NCBI GenBank assembly: GCA_946480465.1
Contig: CAMLJY010000126.1
Span: 1 to 10,905, forward strand
Origin: an uncultured Burkholderiales bacterium
Lineage (GTDB): Bacteria > Pseudomonadota > Gammaproteobacteria > Burkholderiales > Burkholderiaceae
Length of the DNA stretch: 10,905 nucleotides
Reading direction: 5' to 3'
Part shown: in pieces, positions 1 to 7,374 of the stretch
Layout: each line of letters starts with the position of its first letter
Numbering within the stretch: the first letter of the stretch is position 1
Notes under the pieces: generated by a model
What the model was told of the DNA's origin: nothing
Database searches by the model: none
The model's input: the letters and a program-made list of their open reading frames with translations, nothing else
Program-made: the position numbers and the translations under genes

Positions 1-2
1 GC

Positions 3-923
3 TGCCGCCCGCGCCCGGCCGCCGCCAGCCGCTTCGGCATGGCCGACGACGAGCTCCGCCACGCGCTGCGGCGCCTGGCCTGCGCGCCGCGCGGGCCCGC
101 GGGCGGCGTCGAGCTGGAAGGCTTCCACGCTCATCTACCTGGTTACTCACACGTCCATCGCGCGGAGGCCATCCGTGACATGGCCGGCCATGCCGACGCA
201 GCGCGCCGGCTGGGCCTGGCGCCGCGCCTGATCGACATCGGCGGCGGACTGCCGGTGCGCTACGTCGACGCCGCGGCCAGCGAGGCCTTCCTGCAGGCCC
301 AGGGCCCCCAGCACTACCGCCACGGCCGGGTGCCCGCGGCCTTCTATCCCTACGGCGGCCGCATCGACGCCGGCACCTGGCTCGACCTGCTGCTCGAATC
401 CCCCTGCCGCGACGGCCAGCCGGTGGCCCGCTACCTCAACGCCAACGGCCTGCAGCTGGCGCTGGAGCCCGGCCGCGCGCTGGCGGACCAGGCCGGGCTG
501 ACGGTCTTTCGCATCGCCCGCGCCAAGGCGATGGCGGGCGGCACCTGGGTGCTGTTCGTCGAGGGCAGCAGCTTCAGCGCCTGCGAGACCTGGTTCGGCT
601 CCGAATTCCTGGTCGATCCGGTGCTGATCAGCACGGGACCGACGCGCCCGGCCCGCCGCGCGCCGCAGCCGGTGCGGGCCTGGATCGCCGGCCACTCCTG
701 CCTCGACGAGGACGTGCTCACCAACCGGCTGGTGGCCTTCGACACGCTGCCGCGCGAAGGCGACCTGCTGGTGTGGGCCAACACCGCCGGCTACCAGATG
801 GACCTGCTGGAGAACGAGTTCCACCGCCACCCGATGCCGCGCCGCGCCGCCGCCCGCGCACTCGCCGGTGGCGGCTTCGAGCTTCGGCCCGACGACGACA
901 GGGAGCACACGACATCACGATGA
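3..923 (+). CDS. Y4yA-like PLP-dependent decarboxylase (fold type III), 5' end cut by the window
   Basis: This is the C-terminal ~306 residues of an alanine-racemase-fold, ornithine/diaminopimelate-type decarboxylase. The frame is open from base 3, and SRFGM at 30-44 is the conserved family motif, so the Met at 39 is internal and the true start, with the PLP-binding lysine, lies upstream. Visible landmarks are GFHAHLPGYS (about 120-149), the PLP-phosphate glycine loop IDIGGGLPVRY (231-263), EPGRAL (465-482), the active-site SCLDEDVL (696-719, Cys and Asp expected to contact substrate) and GYQMD near the C-terminus (789-803). The wording GGGLPVRYVD recalls the Y4yA subfamily more than true LysA. 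Related enzymes (SbnH, PvsE, AcsE, FslC) supply or trim amine building blocks in NIS siderophore pathways; SbnH acts on a citryl-Dap intermediate. Its stop overlaps the next start by 4 bases. The family is secure; the substrate is inferred. Confidence 0.88.
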   Translation, partial: CRPRPAAASRFGMADDELRHALRRLACAPRGPAGGVELEGFHAHLPGYSHVHRAEAIRDMAGHADAARRLGLAPRLIDIGGGLPVRYVDAAASEAFLQAQGPQHYRHGRVPAAFYPYGGRIDAGTWLDLLLESPCRDGQPVARYLNANGLQLALEPGRALADQAGLTVFRIARAKAMAGGTWVLFVEGSSFSACETWFGSEFLVDPVLISTGPTRPARRAPQPVRAWIAGHSCLDEDVLTNRLVAFDTLPREGDLLVWANTAGYQMDLLENEFHRHPMPRRAAARALAGGGFELRPDDDREHTTSR

Positions 924-1921
924 ACACCACGATCCACACCAAGGTGGCCGACCTGATCGGCCGCACGCCGATGCTGGGCATCCCGGTGCCGGCGAAGAAC
1001 TCGATGCTGCTGCTGAAGATCGAGAAGAACAACCCCGGCGGCAGCATGAAGGACCGCATGGCGCGCTCGATGGTGCTGGCGGCGCTGAAGTCCGGCCGGC
1101 TCCAGCGCGGCGGCGTGGTCATCGAGTCCTCGTCGGGCAACACCGGCATCGGCCTCGCGCTGGCGGCCATCGAGTTCGGGCTGCGCTTCATCGCCGTGGT
1201 CGACCACCATGCCGCCCCCGACAAGATCGAGGTGATGCGCGCGCTGGGCGCCGAGATCCGCCACGTCGAAGGCCGCTATGGCGAGGACGAGGTTGCCGTG
1301 GTGGAACGCCAGCGCCTGGCGGCCGAACTGGCCGAACGCATTCCCGGCGCGGTCTTCATGAACCAGTCCGACAACCCGGCCAATCCCGCCGGCTACGCGG
1401 GGTTCGTGGACGAGGCGCTGGAGCAGACCGGCGGCCGCATCGACGCCTACGTCGGCTGCGTCGGCACCGGCGGCTCGATGGCCGGCATCGCGCGCGGCCT
1501 GAAGCAGCACGATCCGCGCACCGCCACCATCGGTGTCGAGCCGGCCGGCTCCATCGTGTTCGGCCGGCCGGGGCATCCGTACTACCAGTCCGGCACCGGC
1601 ACGCCGCAGGGCGACACCGTGGGCCTGGTGGTCGACTACGCCACCATCGACCACGGCGTGCAGGTCACCGATGCCCAGGCCTTCGAGACCGCGCGCTACC
1701 TGGCGCGCCACACCGGGCTGCTGGTCGGCGGCTCCACCGGCGGGGCGGTCTACAAGGCGCTGGAATTCATCCATGCCGGCCGCATCGGCGGCAACGTGCT
1801 GTGCGCCGTCGCCGATGGCGGCGAGAAGTACCTGCACACCGTCTTCAACGAAGACTGGCTGCGCCAGCGCGAGCTGCTCGATCCGCAGGCGGCGGCGAAC
1901 CTGAAGCGGTGGCTGTCATGA
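920..1921 (+). CDS. SbnA/cysteine synthase-like PLP beta-replacement enzyme
   Basis: A 333-residue fold-type II PLP enzyme of the CysK/SbnA family at full family length. Motifs: NPGGSMKDR with PLP-binding Lys44, the substrate loop SSGNTG (71-76), NQSDNPANP (148-156), the PLP-phosphate loop GTGGS (182-186), GGSTGG (270-275) and a C-terminal DGGEKY (299-304). SMKDR, GSIVFG and GGSTG also occur in SbnA, which joins O-phosphoserine and glutamate into the adduct ACEGA on the way to 2,3-diaminopropionate. With an opine dehydrogenase and an IucA/IucC synthetase next door, siderophore precursor supply fits better than cysteine synthesis. The start at 920 is chosen because the N-terminus (TKVADLIGRTPML) is typical there and ATG overlaps the previous stop as ATGA; an AGGGAG at 900-905 is rather far upstream. 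A longer in-frame start at 773 would only re-read the decarboxylase. The family is certain; substrates are inferred and may differ from SbnA. Confidence 0.9.
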   Translation: MNTTIHTKVADLIGRTPMLGIPVPAKNSMLLLKIEKNNPGGSMKDRMARSMVLAALKSGRLQRGGVVIESSSGNTGIGLALAAIEFGLRFIAVVDHHAAPDKIEVMRALGAEIRHVEGRYGEDEVAVVERQRLAAELAERIPGAVFMNQSDNPANPAGYAGFVDEALEQTGGRIDAYVGCVGTGGSMAGIARGLKQHDPRTATIGVEPAGSIVFGRPGHPYYQSGTGTPQGDTVGLVVDYATIDHGVQVTDAQAFETARYLARHTGLLVGGSTGGAVYKALEFIHAGRIGGNVLCAVADGGEKYLHTVFNEDWLRQRELLDPQAAANLKRWLS

Positions 1922-3078
1922 GCGGCGGTGCCGAGTTGAAGGTCGTGGTCTGCGGCGGCGGCCGCACCGGCCACCTGAACGCAGTGCTGTTCAAGCAGCG
2001 GCCCGGCGTGCGCGTGGCGCTGCTGACGCAGAACCGCGATGCCCTCGCGCCGCACCGCGACGGCCGGCCCATCACCGCGCACCTGCCGGACGGCACGCAG
2101 GCCACCGCGCGGCTGGACGCGGTGACCGCCGACCCCGCGGCGGCGCTGCGCGGCGCCGACCTGGTCGTCATCACCGTGCCCGCGCATGCACGGCCGGCGC
2201 TGCTCACCGCCATCGCCCCGCACCTGCCGGTGGACAGGCCGGTGCACGTCGGCGCCATTCCCGGCTTCTGCGGCTTCGACTGGCTGGCCGAGAAGCTGCT
2301 GCCGGACCGGCCGAAGGCGGTGATCTGGGGCATGAAGGACGTGCCGCACACCGCCTTCGACCTGCAGCCCGGCGTCTCGGTGCGCTCCGGCGGCGCCAAG
2401 GCGACCCTGCACGTGGCCACGCACGACCGCGAGACGCCGGCCGCACGCGAAACCCTGCACCAGCTGCTCCAGCGCCTGTTCGACGCCCCGGTGCAGCTGC
2501 TGCGGCATTACCTGGAGATCACGCTGACGCCGGGCAATCCGATCATGCACAGCGCGCTCATCTACGGCCTGATCGGGCCCTACGGCCAGCACCATGCGCG
2601 CCCGCTGCCCGGGCCGCTGGCCTGGTGGAGCGACTGTGGCGAGCTGGGCGCCTACTTCATCGAGCGTTGCGACGAGGAAAACCAGCGCCTGTGCCGCGCC
2701 GCCGAGGCGCGCCTGGGCATCGACCTGTCTTCCGTCAAGCCGCTGAAGCAGGAGATCGTCGAGGCCTACGGCGGGCAGATCGCCGACCCGCGCACGATGT
2801 GGTCGGTGCTGCGCAGCAACCGCGCCTACGCAGGCATCCCGGCCCCGCTGGTGCGCGACGCCGGCGGCCCGGGCTGGCGCCTCGACACCCGCAGCCGCGC
2901 CTTCGAGGAAGACGTGGCCTTCGGCCTGTCCACGCTGGTGCAGCTGGGCCAGCGCCTGGGCGTGCCGCTGCCGCACATCACCGAGATCAACACCTGGTGC
3001 GCCGCCCACATGGGTGGGCTGCGCCGCACCGCGGCCGACTACTTTCCGGCGGCCTGGCCCGCCGAGGACAAGCGATGA
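1918..3078 (+). CDS. Octopine/nopaline-type opine dehydrogenase
   Basis: A 386-residue NAD(P)-dependent dehydrogenase. The N-terminal Rossmann domain opens with LKVVVCGGGRTGH (GxGxxG at residues 13-18). The C-terminal helical domain, about residue 195 onward, resembles the octopine/nopaline dehydrogenase domain. NPIMH (207-211) matches the Asn-Pro-x-x-His signature of that family, making His211 the likely catalytic base, and the stretch LGQRLGVPLPHITEI (343-357) is the usual end of the domain, also seen in staphylopine dehydrogenase CntM. Opine dehydrogenases reversibly join an amino acid amine to a 2-keto acid. Placed directly after an SbnA-like gene, it could run in the oxidative direction, splitting an N-(aminocarboxyethyl) amino acid into 2,3-diaminopropionate and a keto acid, the job done by the unrelated-fold SbnB in staphyloferrin B synthesis. 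It could equally make an opine part of the final metallophore. ATGA overlaps both neighbours. The family call is firm; direction and substrate are not. Confidence 0.85.
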   Translation: MSGGAELKVVVCGGGRTGHLNAVLFKQRPGVRVALLTQNRDALAPHRDGRPITAHLPDGTQATARLDAVTADPAAALRGADLVVITVPAHARPALLTAIAPHLPVDRPVHVGAIPGFCGFDWLAEKLLPDRPKAVIWGMKDVPHTAFDLQPGVSVRSGGAKATLHVATHDRETPAARETLHQLLQRLFDAPVQLLRHYLEITLTPGNPIMHSALIYGLIGPYGQHHARPLPGPLAWWSDCGELGAYFIERCDEENQRLCRAAEARLGIDLSSVKPLKQEIVEAYGGQIADPRTMWSVLRSNRAYAGIPAPLVRDAGGPGWRLDTRSRAFEEDVAFGLSTLVQLGQRLGVPLPHITEINTWCAAHMGGLRRTAADYFPAAWPAEDKR

Positions 3079-4922
3079 ACACCTCTTCCCAACGCAACGC
3101 GCTGCGGCGCCTGGTCCGCTGCCTGTTCGCCGAACGCCTGATCGATCCGCAGGCGCTGCGCTTCGTGCCCGGCAGCCGCGAAGCCTTCCTGCCGCTGCGC
3201 GACCCGAGCACGCTGCTGCGCTTCGACGACCTGCGGCCGCTGCCCGGCGCCAGCTACCTCAACCATGGCGGGCTCAGCCTGCTGGAGCCGGGCGAGCCGC
3301 CCTTCGCGATCGAGACACCCGAACACCTGGTCGACATCGTGCGCGGCCAGCTCGATCCGCAGCCGGCGGCCGACGCCGTCGCGGCGCTGAAGGCCGACGT
3401 GGCCAACAGCGTCGCCAACGACGCGCTGGCGCGCGCCCACCGCCAGGCATGGAATGCCGAGCTGGCCGCGCAGGTCGCCGCCAGCGGCGCGCGCGGCCTC
3501 ATCGACCACCTGCAGCGCCACGCCGGCGTGCGCGAGGCGGCGATCCTGCTGGACCAGTGGGGCAGCCTGGAAGGCCACCCGTTCTACCCGACCTGGAAGA
3601 CCAAGCCCGCGCTGGATGCACGGCAGGTGGCCCGGCTGTCGCCCGAGTTCGGCCCCGTGGTGCCGCTGACGCTGGGCGCGCTGCGGGCCGACATGGCCTA
3701 CGTCGAGCGCATGCCCCACGTCAGCAGCGTGCACGACTACGTCGCCACCCGCTTCCCAGAGGCGTGGGTGGCATGGAAGGCCGGCCTGAACGCCCTCGGC
3801 GAGGACGAGCGCCGCTGGCTGCCGCTGCCGCTGCATCCCTGGCATGCCGCTCATTTCGTGCGGCAGCAGTACGCGGCCGAGATCGCCGATCGCCTGCTGA
3901 TCGTCGAGGGTCCGGCGATCGACACCCGGCCGACCATGTCCTTCCGCACCATGCTGCCGGTGGCGCCGCAGGCGCCTTTCGTCAAGCTGCCGATCGCGCT
4001 GTGGCTGACCAGCGAGCAGCGCAGCCTGCAGGCCAAGTCCATCCACATGGGACCACGCATCAGCACGCTGATCCGCCGCATCCTGGCCGACGAAGGCGGC
4101 TTCGGCGGCCGGCTGGAGATCTTCGACGAGGAGCTGGCCTACCACTACCGCCATGCCGGGCAGCAGCAGGACGCGCCGGGCCGCTACCTGTCCGTCGTCT
4201 ACCGCGATGCGCTGCGCGCCTTCGACCGGCGCGACGGCCTGCTGCCGGTGCCGGTGGCGGCGCTGTTCGCCGCCGCGCCGGGCAGCGTCCGGCCGCTGGT
4301 GATGGAGCTGATCGAGGCGGATGGCGGAACGGCGACACCTGGCGCCGTGGCCGCGTACTTCCGGAGCTACGCGCGCGCCATCGTCCAGCCCGTGATCGCG
4401 ATCTACCTGCTGTACGGCATCGGCCTCGAGGCGCACCAGCAGAACGCCGCCGTGCTGGTGGACGGCCGCGGGGCGCCGCGCGGCCTGCTGATGCGCGACT
4501 TCGGCGACGGCCGCACCTACGCGCCGCTGCTGGAAGCGCGCGCGCTGGCGCTGCAGCCCTACGTGCACCCCGGCATCCTGCCCACCGTGTTCCGCGACGA
4601 CATCGAGCCGGTGCGCAGCTTCGTCATCAACGCCTGCTTCGTCTGCCACCTGCATGAGCTGGCGCTGTTGCTGACCGAAGCCTGCGGCCTGGACGACGAC
4701 CGGCTGTGGCGCGTGCTGCGCGAGGAAACGCTGGCCGCCTTCGATGCGGTGGCGCCGCGCGTCACCGATGCCGCGCTGTGGCAGGCCGAGCGCGCCGCCT
4801 TCGTCGACCAGCCCTGGCCCGCGCGCTCGCTGCTGCGCATGCACCTGGCCCGCTACGCCGACTACCGCCTACAGCACCTGCTGCCGAATCCGCTGGCGCA
4901 GCCCGGCCGCTGCGCGCCATGA
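3075..4922 (+). CDS. IucA/IucC-family NIS siderophore synthetase
   Basis: A 615-residue cytosolic synthetase, full length for the family, which adenylates a carboxylate (often citrate) with ATP and condenses it with an amine or alcohol. Motifs in order: EGHPFYPTWK (166-175), the nucleotide-binding segment; PLHPWH (252-257); TRPTMSFRTM (284-293), containing the Ser-x-Arg-Thr carboxylate/ATP site; KLPI (304-307); GLEAHQQN (450-457); and MRDFGDG (473-479). The C-terminal ~120 residues resemble the FhuF-like ferric reductase domain found at the end of these enzymes. The usual EGHPxHPxxK has Tyr in place of the second His and lacks the usual Arg-x-Gly afterwards. A Shine-Dalgarno GAGGA (3064-3068) lies six bases before the ATG, inside the previous gene. 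It is the only synthetase in the window; a second could lie upstream. Subtype and substrates cannot be assigned by eye. Confidence 0.95.
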   Translation: MNTSSQRNALRRLVRCLFAERLIDPQALRFVPGSREAFLPLRDPSTLLRFDDLRPLPGASYLNHGGLSLLEPGEPPFAIETPEHLVDIVRGQLDPQPAADAVAALKADVANSVANDALARAHRQAWNAELAAQVAASGARGLIDHLQRHAGVREAAILLDQWGSLEGHPFYPTWKTKPALDARQVARLSPEFGPVVPLTLGALRADMAYVERMPHVSSVHDYVATRFPEAWVAWKAGLNALGEDERRWLPLPLHPWHAAHFVRQQYAAEIADRLLIVEGPAIDTRPTMSFRTMLPVAPQAPFVKLPIALWLTSEQRSLQAKSIHMGPRISTLIRRILADEGGFGGRLEIFDEELAYHYRHAGQQQDAPGRYLSVVYRDALRAFDRRDGLLPVPVAALFAAAPGSVRPLVMELIEADGGTATPGAVAAYFRSYARAIVQPVIAIYLLYGIGLEAHQQNAAVLVDGRGAPRGLLMRDFGDGRTYAPLLEARALALQPYVHPGILPTVFRDDIEPVRSFVINACFVCHLHELALLLTEACGLDDDRLWRVLREETLAAFDAVAPRVTDAALWQAERAAFVDQPWPARSLLRMHLARYADYRLQHLLPNPLAQPGRCAP

Positions 4923-6172
4923 GCCCGGCGGCCACGATCCGGCTGCTGTTCGCGATCCAGCTCGTCGCCATGGGCGCGATGGAGATGAGCGGCCCGTTCT
5001 GGCCGCTGCACCTGCGCCGGCTGGCCGGCTCGGACGCGGTGTTCGCCTTCGCCGGCATCGCGGTCTACGTCGGACCGATGCTCGGCGCGATGCTGACCGC
5101 GGGCTTCTGGGGCCGCCTGGGCGACCGCGTCGGCCACAAGCGGATGATGATCCGCGCGCTGCTGGCGCTGGCGCTGACGCAGGCGGCCCTGGCCTGCACC
5201 AGCGACGTGGCCACCATCCTCACGCTGCGCTTCGTGCAGGGCGCCTGCGCCGGCTTCATCGCGCCGGCCCAGGCCTATGGCGTGGGCATCGCCTCCGCGG
5301 ACCGGCGGTCGCGCCTGTTCGCCTTCCTGCAGGTCGCCACCAACGTCGGCTCGCTGGCGGGCGCGGTGGCCGGCGGGCTGGTGCTGGATGCCGCCAGCTT
5401 CTTCTGGATCAACGCCAGCGCGGCGGCGCTGTGCGCGCTGTGCGCACTGGCGGCGTGGCTGCTGCTGCCGCGCCCGCCGGCATCGGCCACGCCGCCGCCC
5501 GCCGCGCCGCGGCCATCGGCGGCCGCTGGCGCACTTGGCACACTTGGCGCAGTGGGCACGCTGGGCGCGGGAGGCCGCGCCACGGTCGCCGGCCTGCTGG
5601 CGATCATCGGCCTGCTGCTGCTCAGCCGCATGCTGGCGCAGACGCCGTTCCCGCTCTACGTCACCGCCGTGTTCGGCGCGCGCCACTGGCTGGTGGGCCT
5701 GTGCCACGGGCTGCTGGCGCTGGGCTTCGTCGCCGCCGCGCCGCTCTGGGCCCGCCATTTCGAGGGCCGCACCGTCGCCCAGGTGCTGCCGCCGCTGGCC
5801 TGCGTGGCCGCCGGCTGCGCGCTGCTGACCGCGCTGGCCGGGCTGACGCGTGAACTGAGCGTCTTCGTCGCCGTCTACTTCGCCTGGGGCCTGCTGCTTG
5901 GCGCCACCACGCCGGTGCTGACGGCGCTGGTGTCGCGGGCCGTGGGGCCGGCCGTGCAGGGCCGCGTGCTGGGCCTGGCGCAGAGCAGCAACCAGCTCGC
6001 GTCCATCACCGGCATCGCGCTGGGCGTGGGCCTGAGCGAGTGGGCCGGCCTCGCGTCGACCTATTTCTTCGTCGCGCTGTCGTATGCGCTGGCCGCGCTG
6101 CTGACGCTGGCGGTGCAGCGCCTGCTGCGATCGCGCGCCCCCTCCATCCGGCAGGCAGGAGCCGCCCCATGA
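4919..6172 (+). CDS. MFS transporter, probable siderophore exporter
   Basis: A 417-residue inner-membrane protein with about 12 hydrophobic segments, the standard size for the major facilitator superfamily. The motif-A loop GRLGDRVGHKRMMIR lies at residues 65-79 between helices 2 and 3, and a Pro/Ala/Gly-rich cytoplasmic linker (about 183-220) separates the two six-helix halves. Exporters of this type (SbnD, PvsC, FslB) sit beside NIS synthetases and release the finished siderophore; the position between the synthetase and the importer genes supports that role. There is no clear Shine-Dalgarno, so translation probably depends on coupling through the ATGA overlap with the synthetase. The linker contains a 9-base tandem repeat (annotated separately). 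Drug efflux is a possible alternative, but the context argues for siderophore export. Confidence 0.88.
   Translation: MSPAATIRLLFAIQLVAMGAMEMSGPFWPLHLRRLAGSDAVFAFAGIAVYVGPMLGAMLTAGFWGRLGDRVGHKRMMIRALLALALTQAALACTSDVATILTLRFVQGACAGFIAPAQAYGVGIASADRRSRLFAFLQVATNVGSLAGAVAGGLVLDAASFFWINASAAALCALCALAAWLLLPRPPASATPPPAAPRPSAAAGALGTLGAVGTLGAGGRATVAGLLAIIGLLLLSRMLAQTPFPLYVTAVFGARHWLVGLCHGLLALGFVAAAPLWARHFEGRTVAQVLPPLACVAAGCALLTALAGLTRELSVFVAVYFAWGLLLGATTPVLTALVSRAVGPAVQGRVLGLAQSSNQLASITGIALGVGLSEWAGLASTYFFVALSYALAALLTLAVQRLLRSRAPSIRQAGAAP
5528..5572 (+). repeat. In-frame 9-base tandem repeat in the MFS linker
   Basis: Four tandem 9-base units (5528-5536, 5537-5545, 5546-5554, 5555-5563) of the form GGC-RCN-YTN or close to it encode GAL-GTL-GAV-GTL from residue 204; a fifth, degraded unit (5564-5572) encodes GAG. 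Units 1 and 3 and units 2 and 4 are alike in their Ala/Thr codon, so an 18-base higher-order unit is possible. The first two units use CTT leucine codons, rare in this window. The repeat lies in the cytoplasmic linker between the two transporter halves, where length change should be tolerated. Confidence 0.8.
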
Positions 6173-7374
6173 GTCCCCGATCGATCCGCCCGCTGCTGCT
6201 GGCGCTGGCGCTGGCGGCGCTGCTGGCCGCGGCGCTTTCCTTCCAGCGCCAGTCGCCGGAGACGGGCAGCGCCGGCGCGGCCCTGCCCACCGGCACCGTC
6301 AGCGTGACGGACCTCGCCGGCCGCCGCGTCGCCGTGCGCACGCCGGTGCGCCGCGTGATCCTGGGCGAAGGCCGCCAGCTGTACCTGGTGGCCGCGCTGG
6401 ACACGGACGACCCGCTGCAGCGCCTCGTCGGCTGGCGGCCGGACCTGGCGCAGGCCGACCCCGGCACCTATGCGCAGTACCTCGCCAGGTTCCCGAAACT
6501 GGCCGAGCTGCCGGTCTTCGGCCGCGTGGAGGACGGCGGCTTCGACCTCGAACGCGCGATCGCGCTGCAGCCCGACGTGCTCATCCTCAACCTGGAACAC
6601 CAGCGCGCCTCCGACGACGCGCGCCTGATCGACAAGCTGGCCGCGGCCGGCATCGCGGTGGTCTACGTCGACTTCCGCCACCGCCCGGTCGAGAACACCG
6701 AGCCGACGCTGCGCCTGCTGGGCACGCTGTTCGATCGCCGCGAGCGCGCCGAGGCATTGATCGCCTTCCGCGCCGCGCAGTTGCGCCGGGTGACCGACGT
6801 CATCGCGGCGCGGCAGCCGCAGCGGCCGCGCGTCTTCATCGAGCGCATCGGCGGCTACAGCCCGGACTGCTGCCTCACCTTCGGGGACGAGAACTTCGGA
6901 CGTTACGTCGAGATGGCCGGCGGCGACAACATCGCCAAGCGGCTGCTGCCCGGCACCTTCGGCCAGCTCAACCCGGAGCAGGTGCTGGCTGCCGACCCGC
7001 AGCACGTGGTGGTGACGAGCGCCGACTGGGAGGCCTACGCGCCCGGCGGCCCCTGGATCGGCGTCGGACCGGGGGCGGACCTGCCAGAGGCGGCGCGCAA
7101 GCTGGAAGGTTTCACCCAGCGGCCGGCCTACACCGGCATCTCGGCGCAGCGCGGCCGCCGCTTCCATGCCATCTGGCACCAGTTCTACAACAGCCCCTAC
7201 CAGTTCGTGGCCGTGCAGCAGCTGGCCCGGTGGTTCCATCCCGAGCTGTTCGCCGACCTGGACCCCGATGCCGCCTTCCGCGAACTGCACGAACGCTTCC
7301 TGCCGGTGCCGTACCAGCCCGGCTATGCCGTCAGCCTGGCCCGGCCGCCGGCCCAGCCCCTGCCCCGCCCATGA
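6169..7374 (+). CDS. Periplasmic Fe3+-siderophore/cobalamin-type substrate-binding protein
   Basis: A 401-residue ABC-importer binding protein of the BtuF/FepB/FhuD class. The N-terminus has Arg4 and Arg7 followed by a hydrophobic core (about 9-24), a Sec signal peptide; there is no cysteine lipobox, so a soluble periplasmic protein is expected. The mature part begins with the class-typical VSVTDLAGRRVAV and PVRRVILGEG; GGFDLERAIALQPDVLILN is the usual lobe-1 strand and helix, and GQLNPEQVLAADPQHVVV the lobe-2 equivalent. A YSPDCCLTFG segment carries adjacent cysteines that might form a disulfide. The C-terminus ends in a Pro-rich tail. CAGGAG (6156-6161) lies seven bases before the ATG at 6169, which overlaps the MFS stop. 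It is followed by its permease and ATPase, so the three form a complete inner-membrane importer, most likely for the siderophore made by the preceding genes. The ligand is inferred. Confidence 0.88.
   Translation: MSPRSIRPLLLALALAALLAAALSFQRQSPETGSAGAALPTGTVSVTDLAGRRVAVRTPVRRVILGEGRQLYLVAALDTDDPLQRLVGWRPDLAQADPGTYAQYLARFPKLAELPVFGRVEDGGFDLERAIALQPDVLILNLEHQRASDDARLIDKLAAAGIAVVYVDFRHRPVENTEPTLRLLGTLFDRRERAEALIAFRAAQLRRVTDVIAARQPQRPRVFIERIGGYSPDCCLTFGDENFGRYVEMAGGDNIAKRLLPGTFGQLNPEQVLAADPQHVVVTSADWEAYAPGGPWIGVGPGADLPEAARKLEGFTQRPAYTGISAQRGRRFHAIWHQFYNSPYQFVAVQQLARWFHPELFADLDPDAAFRELHERFLPVPYQPGYAVSLARPPAQPLPRP

Noticed and set aside
39..923. ATG at 39 as the true start of the first gene
   Set aside because: The frame is open back to base 3 and the Met lies within the conserved SRFGM motif; the PLP lysine region must be upstream, so the gene is truncated by the window.
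868..1917. N-terminal extension of the opine dehydrogenase frame
   Set aside because: It is Arg/Pro/His-rich out-of-frame reading of the SbnA-like gene; the Rossmann motif and ATGA overlap place the start at 1918.
3039..4844. 601-codon minus-strand open frame opposite the NIS synthetase
   Set aside because: It is a by-product of very high GC, which removes stop codons; it shows no motif, and the plus strand has all IucA/IucC motifs.
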